60,619 nucleotides of DNA, from positions 1-60,619 of the IMG/VR virus record IMGVR_UViG_3300008262_000057. One strand, 5' to 3'. The notes under the pieces are model-generated. The model saw only the letters and a list, made by a program, of their open reading frames with translations, made no database searches and was not told the origin of the DNA. The stretch's first letter is position 1; every line of letters starts with the position of its first letter. This DNA is from a virus. The translations under genes and the position numbers were made by a program. Shown one piece after another: positions 29,535 to 38,778 of this stretch.

Positions 29535-30104
29535 TTATTTTTTCTTGTAAACGTAAACATGATCGTGGATTCCGTGCCAACTGGGAATGGAAGCACCAGT
29601 TTTTAAATGTTCAAATTGTTTTTCTAGGTATTTGAAAAAATCATCATTTCCTGTGCACCCGCCATAATCCTCCCCTACAAATACTAATAATTTTCCTCCA
29701 CTCATTCTTTGAGCGACATTAAAAGCCATTGGATCATCATAGGGAGGCCATGCCATAAAAACGTTTCGATCCCTATATTTAGATACTGCTTCCGCTGCTT
29801 CTAGCTGTTCGACTTTTAAACGGTATTCGCCTTCCCTACACCATTTATTAGAGATGTTTGGATTGAGATCAGTTGCTATGATGTCTCCACCTTGCTCTTT
29901 TACCAGGGATTCAGTGTAACCAAAACCCGATCCCACGCTTACCAGGGGTGATAGACTAATTAATAGATCTATTAAACTTTGTGTGGGTATGTGCCAAGAA
30001 ATCCCATGTCTGAAATGATCCCTTTTGGCCCAGGACTCCCCTGAAGGCCATCCGTACTCAGAAATTAATTTTTTGTATTCAGGGTCTACTAAAAAATCCT
30101 CCAT
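29535..30104 (-). CDS. Predicted SAM-dependent methyltransferase-like protein
   Basis: 189 residues. LVSVGSGFGYTESLV is a class I motif I; IIATDLNPN is the strand carrying the acidic ribose-binding residue; VFMAWPPYDDPMAF and LLVFVGEDYGGCTG follow as in a group of Rossmann methyltransferases of unknown target. Host-type TATATTTG promoter upstream on this strand. Confidence 0.65.
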   Translation of the reverse strand: MEDFLVDPEYKKLISEYGWPSGESWAKRDHFRHGISWHIPTQSLIDLLISLSPLVSVGSGFGYTESLVKEQGGDIIATDLNPNISNKWCREGEYRLKVEQLEAAEAVSKYRDRNVFMAWPPYDDPMAFNVAQRMSGGKLLVFVGEDYGGCTGNDDFFKYLEKQFEHLKTGASIPSWHGIHDHVYVYKKK

Positions 30105-30171
30105 ACTTTTTGAATTAGTAGGACAAATATAGGAAATATCCCCGATAAGATTTTGCTGTGGTGTGATCTAT

Positions 30172-30480
30172 TTAGTAATCCCAGGATGTACCCACGAGTT
30201 TTTGTGCTTCCTTCCTTCTGTTCTGTCTATACAGATCTGAGATGTTTATCCAGAATTCTATCTCCTCCTCTCTTAATTGCAATGTGGATAAAACAGCTTC
30301 TTGTGTTTCCTCCAGCTCTTGTATTTTTTCTCTTTGAGTTTTAATTATGGAGTCTCTATATGCAATTTCCTTTTCCATCTCGTTGTATGCTGAGTTCTTA
30401 TCGTCATTCAATTTATAGATCATCAGAACGATAAAAAGAACTATCAAAAATAAAACAATCTTATGTAACGGGTATTTCAT
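30172..30480 (-). CDS. Membrane-anchored coiled coil, inner-spanin-like
   Basis: 102 residues: one N-terminal transmembrane helix (IVLFLIVLFIVLMIYKL) and then a long coiled coil through residue 80. This is the topology of inner spanins (Rz), and it lies near the endolysin region. No overlapping outer-spanin lipoprotein was seen here; the lipoprotein at 54473 is a possible partner. Confidence 0.5.
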   Translation of the reverse strand: MKYPLHKIVLFLIVLFIVLMIYKLNDDKNSAYNEMEKEIAYRDSIIKTQREKIQELEETQEAVLSTLQLREEEIEFWINISDLYRQNRRKEAQKLVGTSWDY

Positions 30481-31208
30481 CAGAATCCAAAGGTATCATT
30501 AAATTTAATCACTGCCTTAGCAGTAGAAGGATCGTATCCTGCTGCTATCAAAATTTCTTCTTTGTCAAATCCTTTTGGAATTCCATTTATGATCGAAACA
30601 TCTTTTTTCACCATGTTTGCCAATGCCGAGAAAACATCATTTCCTTTCTCCTGTGAAATTTCTAGGAGATAGCTTTTCATCAAATCTAATCTAGCGTCAT
30701 TTTTTGGATTGTGAATTGCCATTTTTTTACGATCGTCAAAGAATTTAAGTAATTTTTTAGTATCAGAAAGCATTTTATCAACCACGCTCTTTCTCACATC
30801 TAGTGATCTAGCTATTGAATAAGCTCCAATTTCTATGAAAGCTGCATTCCAGTCTTCTAGTGAATTAAAATTAAGAGGGTATCCTTTATTTACCAGTTCC
30901 TGACCATAGTAAATAATTCCCCTGCATGGGCTGATTCTAAAATGGTAATATCCAATCGGAAAAAAAACTTCTCTGATTCCCTGTTTATAGCTTTTAGTGA
31001 TCTCCCATCTGAATTCTTTTGGTGCGCCTGGATCAATTATATAACGTCTGCTGACATCATAATATCGATCTTCTGGATATGCACGATGCAAATCCTTCAC
31101 CAGGCTAACTATTCTCTGAAATTCTGGTAATTTCTCCAGTTCTTCTTTTTCTGGAGCAGTGCATCCACCCTCCTCCTCGAAAACACTATATTCAAAAAGA
31201 TGTTTCAT
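30480..31208 (-). CDS. Tagged 242-aa protein
   Basis: Begins MKHLFEYSVFEEEGG, a variant of the shared tag. The body is helical with basic patches and no recognised motif. Divergent from the next tagged gene; the 30-base gap contains late promoters facing both ways (31214-31222 for this gene). Confidence 0.6.
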   Translation of the reverse strand: MKHLFEYSVFEEEGGCTAPEKEELEKLPEFQRIVSLVKDLHRAYPEDRYYDVSRRYIIDPGAPKEFRWEITKSYKQGIREVFFPIGYYHFRISPCRGIIYYGQELVNKGYPLNFNSLEDWNAAFIEIGAYSIARSLDVRKSVVDKMLSDTKKLLKFFDDRKKMAIHNPKNDARLDLMKSYLLEISQEKGNDVFSALANMVKKDVSIINGIPKGFDKEEILIAAGYDPSTAKAVIKFNDTFGF

Positions 31209-31213
31209 CACTG

Positions 31214-31222
31214 TTATATATC
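31214..31222 (-). promoter_or_regulatory. Late-type promoter for 31208 (minus)
   Basis: GATATATAA on the minus strand in a 31-base divergent gap. Confidence 0.5.
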
Positions 31223-31239
31223 ACTTAAATATATACAAG

Positions 31240-31686
31240 ATGAAGCATCTCGATACCTTTAAAATATTTGAATCTAGACAGTCTCAAACCTTGTGGGGAT
31301 TTTGGCTTCATAATTTTGAGGGAAGTTTAGTTGGACTTTTGGATAAGCCAACAGCAAAAATCATATCTAAGATTCTGGACGACCAATTAGATCCCAACGG
31401 GGATGACATGTACGGAATATCAGCCAATCCGATGGAAAGAAATGGTGGAGATATTTGGTTTGACGAATCGGAGTTTATAATTCAACAAGGTGACAACAGC
31501 GATTTAACGGATTTTGCAACCACCCTGCATGCTAAAGATCTTTTTGACCATCCGAATCAATTCATCAGTTTAGAAGGAGATTATGAGATCAACGGACCCT
31601 GGCTAAATGCCATAGATGCTATTTTAAGGGCATATCCGGATATTAAATTTCCTTTCCCTAAATGGGAAACAGTTTATAAAAAATAA
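31240..31686 (+). CDS. Tagged 148-aa protein
   Basis: Begins MKHLDTFKIFESRQSQ with an I-F-E-S possible cut site. Acidic alpha/beta body of unknown function. An AAATATATAC sequence lies just upstream. Confidence 0.6.
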   Translation: MKHLDTFKIFESRQSQTLWGFWLHNFEGSLVGLLDKPTAKIISKILDDQLDPNGDDMYGISANPMERNGGDIWFDESEFIIQQGDNSDLTDFATTLHAKDLFDHPNQFISLEGDYEINGPWLNAIDAILRAYPDIKFPFPKWETVYKK

Positions 31687-31691
31687 TTCTT

Positions 31692-32486
31692 TTGGAGATA
31701 TTAAAGCATTTCAATCCAGATTTTTTTGAACCATCTTGTGTGGAAAAATTAATAGCTGGGAGAAAGAATAAGTCATTTAATACAATTCCAGGTGAAAATT
31801 CTGGGAGGTGCACGTATACTTTTAACGAACTTGGATTCAGGGGTGATTCTATAAACAAGAAAGGATTTAGAATAATGTCTATCGGATGTTCAGTAACCGA
31901 AGGATATGGAGTAAGCGATAATGAAACATGGTCACACTATTTGTCCAGAATGATCCCGGGTGGGGTTGATCTGAATTTTGGGTTATCGTCTAGAAGCAAC
32001 GATTACATTTCCAGATGTCTTCTGACTTATTATGATTTGATTAAACCTGATTTAGTAATAATTTTCTATACGTTCACGACAAGAAGAGAATATATTGATG
32101 AAACCAACTCTATTTCATCAACGATGGTTAGAAAAAGCAAAGATAGCTTTTGGTCGTCTTTCAAAAATCCAGAAAATGATATCATATTAAATTCCCATAT
32201 TAATCTATCTAATGAACACCAGGATAAATATAACTGGTATAAAAATCACCTTCTGATTAAAAATTTTCTGGAAAATAAAGGATGCAATTGGATATGGAAT
32301 GGAGATTTGCTAATTGAAAAAAACTATCAGGAATCGAATAGGATAGATGGTGGATTTTTAAATGATCAAAATCAGTTTATGGATTATGCAGTAGATAATT
32401 TGCATCCTGGACCCAAAACAAATCTTAGATATGCTCAAAAACTTTTCTCATATATAAAAAAAATCCAGCGGGGGAGCCTTATTTAG
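31692..32486 (+). CDS. SGNH/GDSL-type hydrolase-like protein
   Basis: 264 residues. SIGCSVTEGYGV carries the nucleophile Ser of block I; NFGLSSRSNDY is block II; the D-x-x-H catalytic pair is in VDNLHPGPKTN near the C-terminus. These enzymes remove acetyl or other acyl groups from glycans or lipids. It could deacetylate host surface polysaccharide. TTG start 5 bases after the previous stop; no nearby ATG fits. Confidence 0.7.
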   Translation: MEILKHFNPDFFEPSCVEKLIAGRKNKSFNTIPGENSGRCTYTFNELGFRGDSINKKGFRIMSIGCSVTEGYGVSDNETWSHYLSRMIPGGVDLNFGLSSRSNDYISRCLLTYYDLIKPDLVIIFYTFTTRREYIDETNSISSTMVRKSKDSFWSSFKNPENDIILNSHINLSNEHQDKYNWYKNHLLIKNFLENKGCNWIWNGDLLIEKNYQESNRIDGGFLNDQNQFMDYAVDNLHPGPKTNLRYAQKLFSYIKKIQRGSLI

Positions 32487-32495
32487 ATATATAAA
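32486..32495 (+). promoter_or_regulatory. Late-type promoter for 32501
   Basis: GATATATAAA starting on the last base of the preceding gene's stop. Confidence 0.6.
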
Positions 32496-32500
32496 AAAGC

Positions 32501-32815
32501 ATGAAGCATTTAGAAATCTACGAATCTTATTCTGACGAAAGGACTATTATTCTGACATCCCGACAGGGAAGAGAAATAAAGTTTTCTACAAGAGGTGGAA
32601 GGATTACAGATATTCACAACGATTCTGATGTTAGATTTCCTTATTCAGTAGGTCAAACAGCAAATGCTTCTATGAAAACCTGGGCTTGTAATAATGGATT
32701 CAAATGGAACGGAGAGGATCCCTGCCCGGAGGAAAAAATATATGGCATAAGAAAAAAAGACATTCCTCAAGGACACGAACTAAGAATGTTATTCCCTCAT
32801 AAATTTAGAAATTAA
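32501..32815 (+). CDS. Tagged 104-aa protein
   Basis: Begins MKHLEIYESYSDE. Beta-rich body with a CNNGFKWNGEDPC segment. Late promoter GATATATAAA at 32486 overlaps the end of the previous gene. Function unknown. Confidence 0.6.
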   Translation: MKHLEIYESYSDERTIILTSRQGREIKFSTRGGRITDIHNDSDVRFPYSVGQTANASMKTWACNNGFKWNGEDPCPEEKIYGIRKKDIPQGHELRMLFPHKFRN

Positions 32816-32816
32816 A

Positions 32817-33740
32817 ATGAAACACCTTAAACAGTTTACAAGATTTATTAACGAACAGGAGGAAAAAAACCCAACACCTCCCCCACCCTCTGTTGGTTCA
32901 GGAATTGATACAACAGGACTGGGCGATATTTTTAAAGATGCTGCTAAGATTTTTAAGGATGCTGGATTTTTACCCGCTGACGCAGAAGGTGGAGGAATGA
33001 CCTGGGGTGATAGACTACAAGCTACAGGGGAATACAAGGTTCCAAGTGCAGAGGAAGTGCAAAAAGGAGTTGATGCAGTTAATGCAGCTATGGATAGACA
33101 TGGTATCACAGATAAAAATATGAGAGCTTCTATACAAGGAGTAATTGGTAAAGAATCTGGTTGGGTACCTAAAAATGAGCATCCTTACACCAACACCTCC
33201 AATGATAGAATCAGAAAAATCTTTGGAAAAAGAGTTGCTTCATTAAGCGATGCTGAATTAAATATGATAAAAGCAGATCCAAATAAATTCTGGGACAGAG
33301 TTTATGGTCCAGATGACATAACAGGTGCTTCACAGAAAATGGGTAACACCAATCCTGGAGACGGAGCTAAATATTTAGGTAGAGGATTCAACGGAATCAC
33401 ATTTAAATCCGGATATGAGAAAATGCAAAAACTCTATAACCAGGACGGTAAACTCGGAAAATCAATTGATTTTGTGTCGAATCCTGATGCTTTAAATGAT
33501 TTGGATGTTGCAGCGGAAGTTGCAGTACTTTATTTTGTTGACAATCTTAAAAATCCAAAGGTAAAATCCATGTATGGATCAAATGATCCTAATGATTTTC
33601 CTGATAAAGACTCCGCTCTTAAAGCTGTATTTCACGTGAATGCAGGATTGGGCAATAATTTATCCTCTCCGATTTTCCAAGAAACTTTAGCAAAGTCTGC
33701 AGATTTCAGAGACGACATGCTACAAAAAAATATGGTTTAA
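32817..33740 (+). CDS. Tagged GH19-like endolysin
   Basis: 307 residues. The tag MKHLKQFTRFINEQEE (I-N-E cut site) and a Pro-rich linker precede a lysozyme/chitinase-type domain: GVIGKESGWVPKNEHPYT holds the likely catalytic Glu, and GAKYLGRGFNGITFKSGYEK corresponds to the GRGxxQLTGxxNY block of GH19 enzymes. It would cut peptidoglycan. The tag suggests it is packaged in the virion, not only made for lysis. Confidence 0.7.
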   Translation: MKHLKQFTRFINEQEEKNPTPPPPSVGSGIDTTGLGDIFKDAAKIFKDAGFLPADAEGGGMTWGDRLQATGEYKVPSAEEVQKGVDAVNAAMDRHGITDKNMRASIQGVIGKESGWVPKNEHPYTNTSNDRIRKIFGKRVASLSDAELNMIKADPNKFWDRVYGPDDITGASQKMGNTNPGDGAKYLGRGFNGITFKSGYEKMQKLYNQDGKLGKSIDFVSNPDALNDLDVAAEVAVLYFVDNLKNPKVKSMYGSNDPNDFPDKDSALKAVFHVNAGLGNNLSSPIFQETLAKSADFRDDMLQKNMV

Positions 33741-33741
33741 A

Positions 33742-34272
33742 ATGGTAAACATTTCTGAGCATTTACAATATCATCTGGACCAAGGAGTCTGTATAGCAGA
33801 ATCTATTTTTAGACCAGGAAGTGAATCCCACATTTCTCTTCTCTCTGAATCCAGAAATTTATACCTGTCGGGTAATTTAACAGTTGATCCAGTTACTGCT
33901 CTACTATTCGAGGCAACAGATCTAGGTATGATCGCAGAATTTGAAGGAGTAATGGTTCCTCTAGATATGCCTTTAGAGATTTTAGATGAGGCAGAATATA
34001 GAGGTAGAAATGTTAAATTGGGATATCCTAAAAGAGGTGGATCCAAGAAGTTTTATGTTTATGTAAAAAACCAAAAGGGTAATGTCATAAGAGTAGAATT
34101 TGGAATTCCTGGGATGAAAGCTAAAGTTAGCGATCCTGAACGCAGAAGAAGTTTTGCAGCAAGGCATCAGTGTCACAAAAAGAAAGATAGAACTAAACCA
34201 GGATATTGGGCATGTAGAGCAAACAGATATGCTCATCTTTGGGGAGGTAAAACATATCCAGGATATTGGTAA
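33742..34272 (+). CDS. Conserved phage structural-type protein
   Basis: 176 residues. SEHLQYHLDQGVCIAESIFR at the start and PKRGGSKKFYVYVK, then RRRSFAARHQCHKKKDRTKP and GYWACR at the end, match a family I recall from marine T4-type and related phages, where it lies near head or packaging genes. The ARHxC and CR cysteines may bind metal. Exact role unknown. Confidence 0.6.
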   Translation: MVNISEHLQYHLDQGVCIAESIFRPGSESHISLLSESRNLYLSGNLTVDPVTALLFEATDLGMIAEFEGVMVPLDMPLEILDEAEYRGRNVKLGYPKRGGSKKFYVYVKNQKGNVIRVEFGIPGMKAKVSDPERRRSFAARHQCHKKKDRTKPGYWACRANRYAHLWGGKTYPGYW

Positions 34273-34529
34273 TGACTCCATACACAGAAAAAAAAGAACA
34301 GGATTTAATTATCAGAAGATTCTCCCATGATATAGATCCAACAGAATTATTATGGCATAGGGATCTTAAAAACCGAGAGATAAAAGTTATGGAAGGGAGA
34401 GGATGGAAAATTCAGATCGATAATCAGCTCCCGCAAGATATTGATTTAGTTACTATCCCAAAAAAGGTTTGGCACCGTGTGATTAAGGGGGAAAGCGACC
34501 TTGTTATCCGAATTAAGGAATGGGATTAG
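34272..34529 (+). CDS. Conserved small phage protein, cupin-like
   Basis: 85 residues. ELLWHRDLKNREIKVMEGRG, WKIQIDNQLPQDI and TIPKKVWHRVIKG are conserved in a phage family of unknown role; the paired His and beta-rich pattern suggest a cupin-like barrel. Overlaps the previous stop (TAATG). Terminator 34577-34601. Confidence 0.55.
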   Translation: MTPYTEKKEQDLIIRRFSHDIDPTELLWHRDLKNREIKVMEGRGWKIQIDNQLPQDIDLVTIPKKVWHRVIKGESDLVIRIKEWD

Positions 34530-34576
34530 CCACCACGTTATCTTCCGATTAACTTACTATTAACTTTCCGTGAAAT

Positions 34577-34601
34577 AAGTCCCAAAAGGGACTTTTTTAG
34601 T
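34577..34601 (+). terminator. Terminator before the TonB receptor
   Basis: AAGTCCC / GGGACTTTTTT. Confidence 0.75.
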
Positions 34602-34647
34602 GTTTTTTTAATCCATAAGTGGGTAGATAGTTCGACAAAAGACCCAC

Positions 34648-37128
34648 ATGAAAAAATATCTCATATTATTTTTTATACTGCTTCCTTTTTTATCTTTTTC
34701 TCAAATTAAGTTATCAGGAAAGACCTATTCAAAATCCGAAAAATTATATTTCGTTCATATAGTAATTAAGGACGCATCACAGAAAGTGATTTCAACGACA
34801 TCAGACCAAGATGGGAATTATAACATCTCGCTCTCTCAAGGAATATATGATATCTCAGCAACATATGTTGGATATAAAGATTTTAAAAAGCAAATAGATC
34901 TTAATACAGATTCTAATATGGATATCGTGATGGAAGAAAGCATCACAGGATTAAGCGAGGTTGTTGTCAGATCGGTTCCACAGAAAACAACAGAGATTTC
35001 TGTTATTAGAACTCTTAGAAATAGTAGCGTTGTTTCTGATGGAATTGCAATAGATTTTATTAAAAAAACCCCAGACAGAAATGTTGGAGATGCACTCAAA
35101 AGAGTAAGCGGGGTAACAATACAAAATGATAGATTTGTTTTGGTTAGGGGGTTGGCAGACAGATACAATTCAGCTTTATTAAATAAAACTCCTTTACCAT
35201 CAACCGAACCTGATAGGAGAGCATTTTCTTTTGATATTATTCCTACATCTCTTATCGATAATATTATTGTTTCCAAATCTGCAGCAGCGAATCTTCCCGG
35301 AGATTGGTCTGGTGGACTAGTACAAATCACAACTAAAGAGATCTCTGATAACTTTCTCAACATCTCATTTGGTGGAAGTGCAGGATTAGTGTCCTCGTTT
35401 AAAAATTTTAATGCCGTTGATCCTGTCAATTTTCCATCGTCTTTTCCTTCAACATATCGGTACAGAATAAGTGGAAATGGTGATAAAAGAGCATTCACGA
35501 AATTGATATCAAATCCATTAATGGAATCATTTACTTCAATCCCCAATTTAAATGGAGGGATGAGTGCTGGATTTAAATTGGATAAAATTAATGTTCTTCT
35601 AAGTTCTACAGTTCGTAACACATATTCTCTTAATTATATAGAAAGGACAGACTACCAATCTTCAACTGAATTAGCTTACGATTACAGGGACACTATGTAC
35701 TCTAAAAGATTTTCTGCAAATGGTCTCTTGAATCTTACCTATTTGGGGAAAAACAGATACAGCTGGAAAACCCTATTTAATTATCAAAGCGATGATAGTT
35801 ATCTTTCAAGAATTGGTCAAAACCTTGATAATGTTCAGGATGTTAGAAGCAATTCATCCAATCATATTAATAACATTGTAGTCAATTCTCAATTTGACGG
35901 AAAAATAAAAACCATAGATTTTAATCTTGGGTATAATTTTATCTTCAGAGAACAGCCAGATTACAGGGTAAACCCGATTACAAAATCTCTAGGTATAAAT
36001 GAACCATATGCAACTGCTTGGAGAGACACTTACAGATTTTGGAGTGTTATGGATGAGAATTCTTTCAATGGAAATTTAAATAAGGACTTTGGAAAAATCA
36101 GGGTTGGCGGAGGGTATCTCAAAAAAATAAGAGGATTCAATGCAAGGGTTTTTAGGTATCTTTCCACTGATATGCTAGACGAGATCACAAATAATACTGA
36201 CAGATATAATGCAGAATTTGATCTTGGTAGTTTATATAGCATGTATGAGAATGATTTTGGTAAATGGAAATTAAACACTGGATTAAGAGGGGAGTATAAC
36301 ACTTTTGATGTATTAACTGCAGATTTTAGTGGACAAAAGGTAAATGTAAATAGAGAGTATTTGGATATTTTGCCCTCTCTAAATCTTTCTTATAATCTTG
36401 AAAAAACAAAATATAGATTCTCGTTAAGTAAAACCCTTTCTAGACCGGAGTTTAGAGAGGTTGCTAATTTTGCTTATTATGATTTTATCAGAAATGCCCA
36501 ACTTTTGGGAAATCCCAAATTAGAAAAATCTGACATTTATAATTTGGATATTAAATATGAATTCTATCCAAAAACTGGAGAAAACTTTTTTGTATCATTT
36601 TTCGGAAAAAATTTTATAAGACCAATAGAACAGATAGTAGCTGATGGATCAGTACCTTCTAATCTATTACTTACTTATACAAATCCAGAGAATGCTATAC
36701 TCTATGGAATGGAGCTAGAGTTTAGAAAAAAAATAAACGAATGGTTTGATTTTTACACAAATGCTTCAATTATGAATTCCGAGGTAGAAATAAATGGCAG
36801 AAAGAGACAATTGCAGGGACAATCTAATTATGTTTTAAACGGAGGAATAAATTTGAACAGAAAAAATAACACACTAAATTTAACTTACAATAGAGTAGGA
36901 GACAGAATTTCCGCTGTTGGATTTCAAGGATATCCAGATATCTTTGAAAACAGCAGAGATGTTCTAGATGTTACATTTCTACATAAAATAAAATCTGGAG
37001 AGATCAAAATATCAGTTAGTGATGTGTTCTCCCAACCCTCTGTATACTATCAAAAGATTTCAAACAGAAATCTTATAAAAACAAATAATGAAAGTATAGT
37101 TTCGATATCAATGAATATAAATCTATAA
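34648..37128 (+). CDS. TonB-dependent outer-membrane receptor
   Basis: 826 residues. Signal peptide (MKKYLILFFILLPFLSFSQ), an N-terminal carboxypeptidase-regulatory-like beta domain (about 20-100, SGKTYSKSEKLYFVHIVIKD), a plug domain (about 125-235, with VGDALKRVSGVTIQNDRFVL and ISVRGLADRY-like RGL) and a beta-barrel to the C-terminus. This is the SusC-type layout of Bacteroidota, though shorter than SusC. It would import a ligand across the outer membrane using TonB. No late-type promoter was found; the upstream GGGTAGATAG...GACCCACATG is different from neighbours. Very unusual in a phage: possibly host-derived. Confidence 0.85.
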   Translation: MKKYLILFFILLPFLSFSQIKLSGKTYSKSEKLYFVHIVIKDASQKVISTTSDQDGNYNISLSQGIYDISATYVGYKDFKKQIDLNTDSNMDIVMEESITGLSEVVVRSVPQKTTEISVIRTLRNSSVVSDGIAIDFIKKTPDRNVGDALKRVSGVTIQNDRFVLVRGLADRYNSALLNKTPLPSTEPDRRAFSFDIIPTSLIDNIIVSKSAAANLPGDWSGGLVQITTKEISDNFLNISFGGSAGLVSSFKNFNAVDPVNFPSSFPSTYRYRISGNGDKRAFTKLISNPLMESFTSIPNLNGGMSAGFKLDKINVLLSSTVRNTYSLNYIERTDYQSSTELAYDYRDTMYSKRFSANGLLNLTYLGKNRYSWKTLFNYQSDDSYLSRIGQNLDNVQDVRSNSSNHINNIVVNSQFDGKIKTIDFNLGYNFIFREQPDYRVNPITKSLGINEPYATAWRDTYRFWSVMDENSFNGNLNKDFGKIRVGGGYLKKIRGFNARVFRYLSTDMLDEITNNTDRYNAEFDLGSLYSMYENDFGKWKLNTGLRGEYNTFDVLTADFSGQKVNVNREYLDILPSLNLSYNLEKTKYRFSLSKTLSRPEFREVANFAYYDFIRNAQLLGNPKLEKSDIYNLDIKYEFYPKTGENFFVSFFGKNFIRPIEQIVADGSVPSNLLLTYTNPENAILYGMELEFRKKINEWFDFYTNASIMNSEVEINGRKRQLQGQSNYVLNGGINLNRKNNTLNLTYNRVGDRISAVGFQGYPDIFENSRDVLDVTFLHKIKSGEIKISVSDVFSQPSVYYQKISNRNLIKTNNESIVSISMNINL

Positions 37129-37130
37129 AA

Positions 37131-38333
37131 ATGAAAAATTTACTGTTGCTATTTTTAGCTTTTCTATCGTTTGGATGCTCAAAAGATTTGGGTGGAATAG
37201 ACGACCCTATCAATGTTCCTCTTACAACTACTTTGAGCGGAACGTACAATGAAACGATAACCTTAACATCCGATAAGGTGTGGACTCTAAAAGGTTATGT
37301 TTACATCACAAACGGATCTAGGTTAGTAATTCAACCAGGAACAACGATCATCTCAGATGTTGCAGAAAAAGGAGCACTTTGTATAGAAAGGGGTGCACAA
37401 ATAATTGCGGACGGAACTCCATCAAAACCAATTGTATTTACATCAGGTAAACCGGAGGGGCAAAGAGCACCTGGTGACTGGGGAGGAATTGTTATACTAG
37501 GTATGGCAAGAACAAATCGTTCATCTGAACCAACTATAGAAGGAGGTATCGGAAGAGCTTATGGAGGAACTTTAGATAATGATAATAGTGGGATTCTTCG
37601 TTATGTAAGAATTGAATACGCAGGTATTGCAGCAATGCCAAATTCTGAAATTAATGCATTAACATTAGGCGGTGTTGGCAGCGGAACAATCATTGAAAAT
37701 GTTCAAACCATTTACGCCAATGATGATGCTTTTGAATTCTTCGGTGGAACTGTTTCACCTAAAAACCTATATGCATTTGCAACTGCGGATGATGATTATG
37801 ATTTTGATTTTGGATACACAGGTACAGTAACAAACGGTGTTTCAAAAAGAGACCCACAATTTGTGGACAATGGCGATGCTGGGAACGGTGTTGAATGTGA
37901 TAATGATGGCACGGGTTCTCCTGCTCAGCCCTTCACACACCCTAAATTAAATGGTATGATATTAATCGGACCGTTCGATGCAACTTCATTAGCAAATCAT
38001 AATCTGGGTTTAAGGTGGAGAAGAGCAACACAATTTACAATGACAAACTCTAAAGTATTGGGCTATCAAAAAGGAGGATTCTCCATTGAAAGCAACGAAA
38101 CTGCACAAGCATACAAAGACGGGGTTTCTAAATTCCAAAACAATGAAATTCAGTCTTTTGATCCACTTCAAAACTTTAGGTCAACCTCGACAGTATTTAC
38201 CGCAGTCCAAATGAAAGAAAAAGCATTAGGTGAAGGTAATGTTGAAAAAAATTACACAAAAGCGGAATTGGAAGCACTTTCCAAACCCGTGTGGAGCAAC
38301 GGGTGGACCAGATTCCCATCGAAGGGAAATTAA
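37131..38333 (+). CDS. Lipoprotein with beta-helix-like fold, receptor partner
   Basis: 400 residues. Lipoprotein signal peptide with Cys16 (LLLFLAFLSFGC). Repeating strands from residue 40 on (LVIQPGTTIISDVAEKGALC, IERGAQIIADGTPSKPIVFT) look like a right-handed beta-helix. Starts 2 bases after the receptor gene. Such lipoprotein-receptor pairs are standard in Bacteroidota, the lipoprotein capping or feeding the barrel. Ligand unknown. Confidence 0.75.
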   Translation: MKNLLLLFLAFLSFGCSKDLGGIDDPINVPLTTTLSGTYNETITLTSDKVWTLKGYVYITNGSRLVIQPGTTIISDVAEKGALCIERGAQIIADGTPSKPIVFTSGKPEGQRAPGDWGGIVILGMARTNRSSEPTIEGGIGRAYGGTLDNDNSGILRYVRIEYAGIAAMPNSEINALTLGGVGSGTIIENVQTIYANDDAFEFFGGTVSPKNLYAFATADDDYDFDFGYTGTVTNGVSKRDPQFVDNGDAGNGVECDNDGTGSPAQPFTHPKLNGMILIGPFDATSLANHNLGLRWRRATQFTMTNSKVLGYQKGGFSIESNETAQAYKDGVSKFQNNEIQSFDPLQNFRSTSTVFTAVQMKEKALGEGNVEKNYTKAELEALSKPVWSNGWTRFPSKGN

Positions 38334-38363
38334 TAAATATATAGACCATATAAAATTTTCTAT

Positions 38364-38528
38364 ATGAAATGGAGGGATCTTAAAAACCTATCTCCTGAGG
38401 AGAGAAAAGAAATGAGAAGAGCAGTTGCAAAAACAACAAGTGATCAAATTTCTTATCTAAAAAAAATTCAGGAAGCTAAAAAATTAGAGGAAGAAATCCA
38501 AGGATCCATCGAAGAGGAAGAGGAATAG
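38364..38528 (+). CDS. Small Lys/Glu-rich protein
   Basis: 54 residues, MKWRDLKNLSPEERKEMRRA then a charged coil ending in poly-Glu. AAATATATAG lies about 20 bases upstream. Function unknown. Confidence 0.5.
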   Translation: MKWRDLKNLSPEERKEMRRAVAKTTSDQISYLKKIQEAKKLEEEIQGSIEEEEE

Positions 38529-38546
38529 CGCGTATTCGCGAAGCTC

Positions 38547-38556
38547 GATATATAAG
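38547..38556 (+). promoter_or_regulatory. Late-type promoter for 38561
   Basis: GATATATAAG, preceded by GCGCGTATTCGCG. Confidence 0.55.
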
Positions 38557-38560
38557 GGAT

Positions 38561-38767
38561 ATGAAAGACGAAAAGTTTATCAATCCCTTTTTAAGTGGGG
38601 AAAAAAATCCAAATTCAAAATTAACGGAAGCAGAGGTCCAGGAAATTAGAAAGATTTACAAATCTGGATCAATCACTATGATTCAATTAGCTGAAAAATT
38701 CGGTGTTTCCCGAAGGAGCATTTCAGCAATTATCAATAAAGACAGATGGAAACATCTTGAATCCTAA
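38561..38767 (+). CDS. Stand-alone HTH of homing-endonuclease type
   Basis: 68 residues. GEKNPNSKLTEAEVQEIRKI, then TMIQLAEKFGVSRRSISAII and a Trp-containing end, match the DNA-binding tail of HNH/GIY homing endonucleases, without the nuclease domain. Could be a remnant or a regulator. Late promoter GATATATAAG at 38547. Confidence 0.7.
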   Translation: MKDEKFINPFLSGEKNPNSKLTEAEVQEIRKIYKSGSITMIQLAEKFGVSRRSISAIINKDRWKHLES

Positions 38768-38778
38768 AAAACAAGTTT

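Noticed and set aside
34836-35621. 261-codon minus-strand ORF inside the TonB receptor
   Set aside because: It lies wholly inside a well-supported receptor gene; no own promoter.
34648-38333. Host chromosome fragment
   Set aside because: The receptor pair looks host-like, but both sides carry phage genes (endolysin and tagged proteins to the left; HTH, bS21 and late promoters to the right), so a gene acquired by the phage is more likely; a chimera is not excluded.
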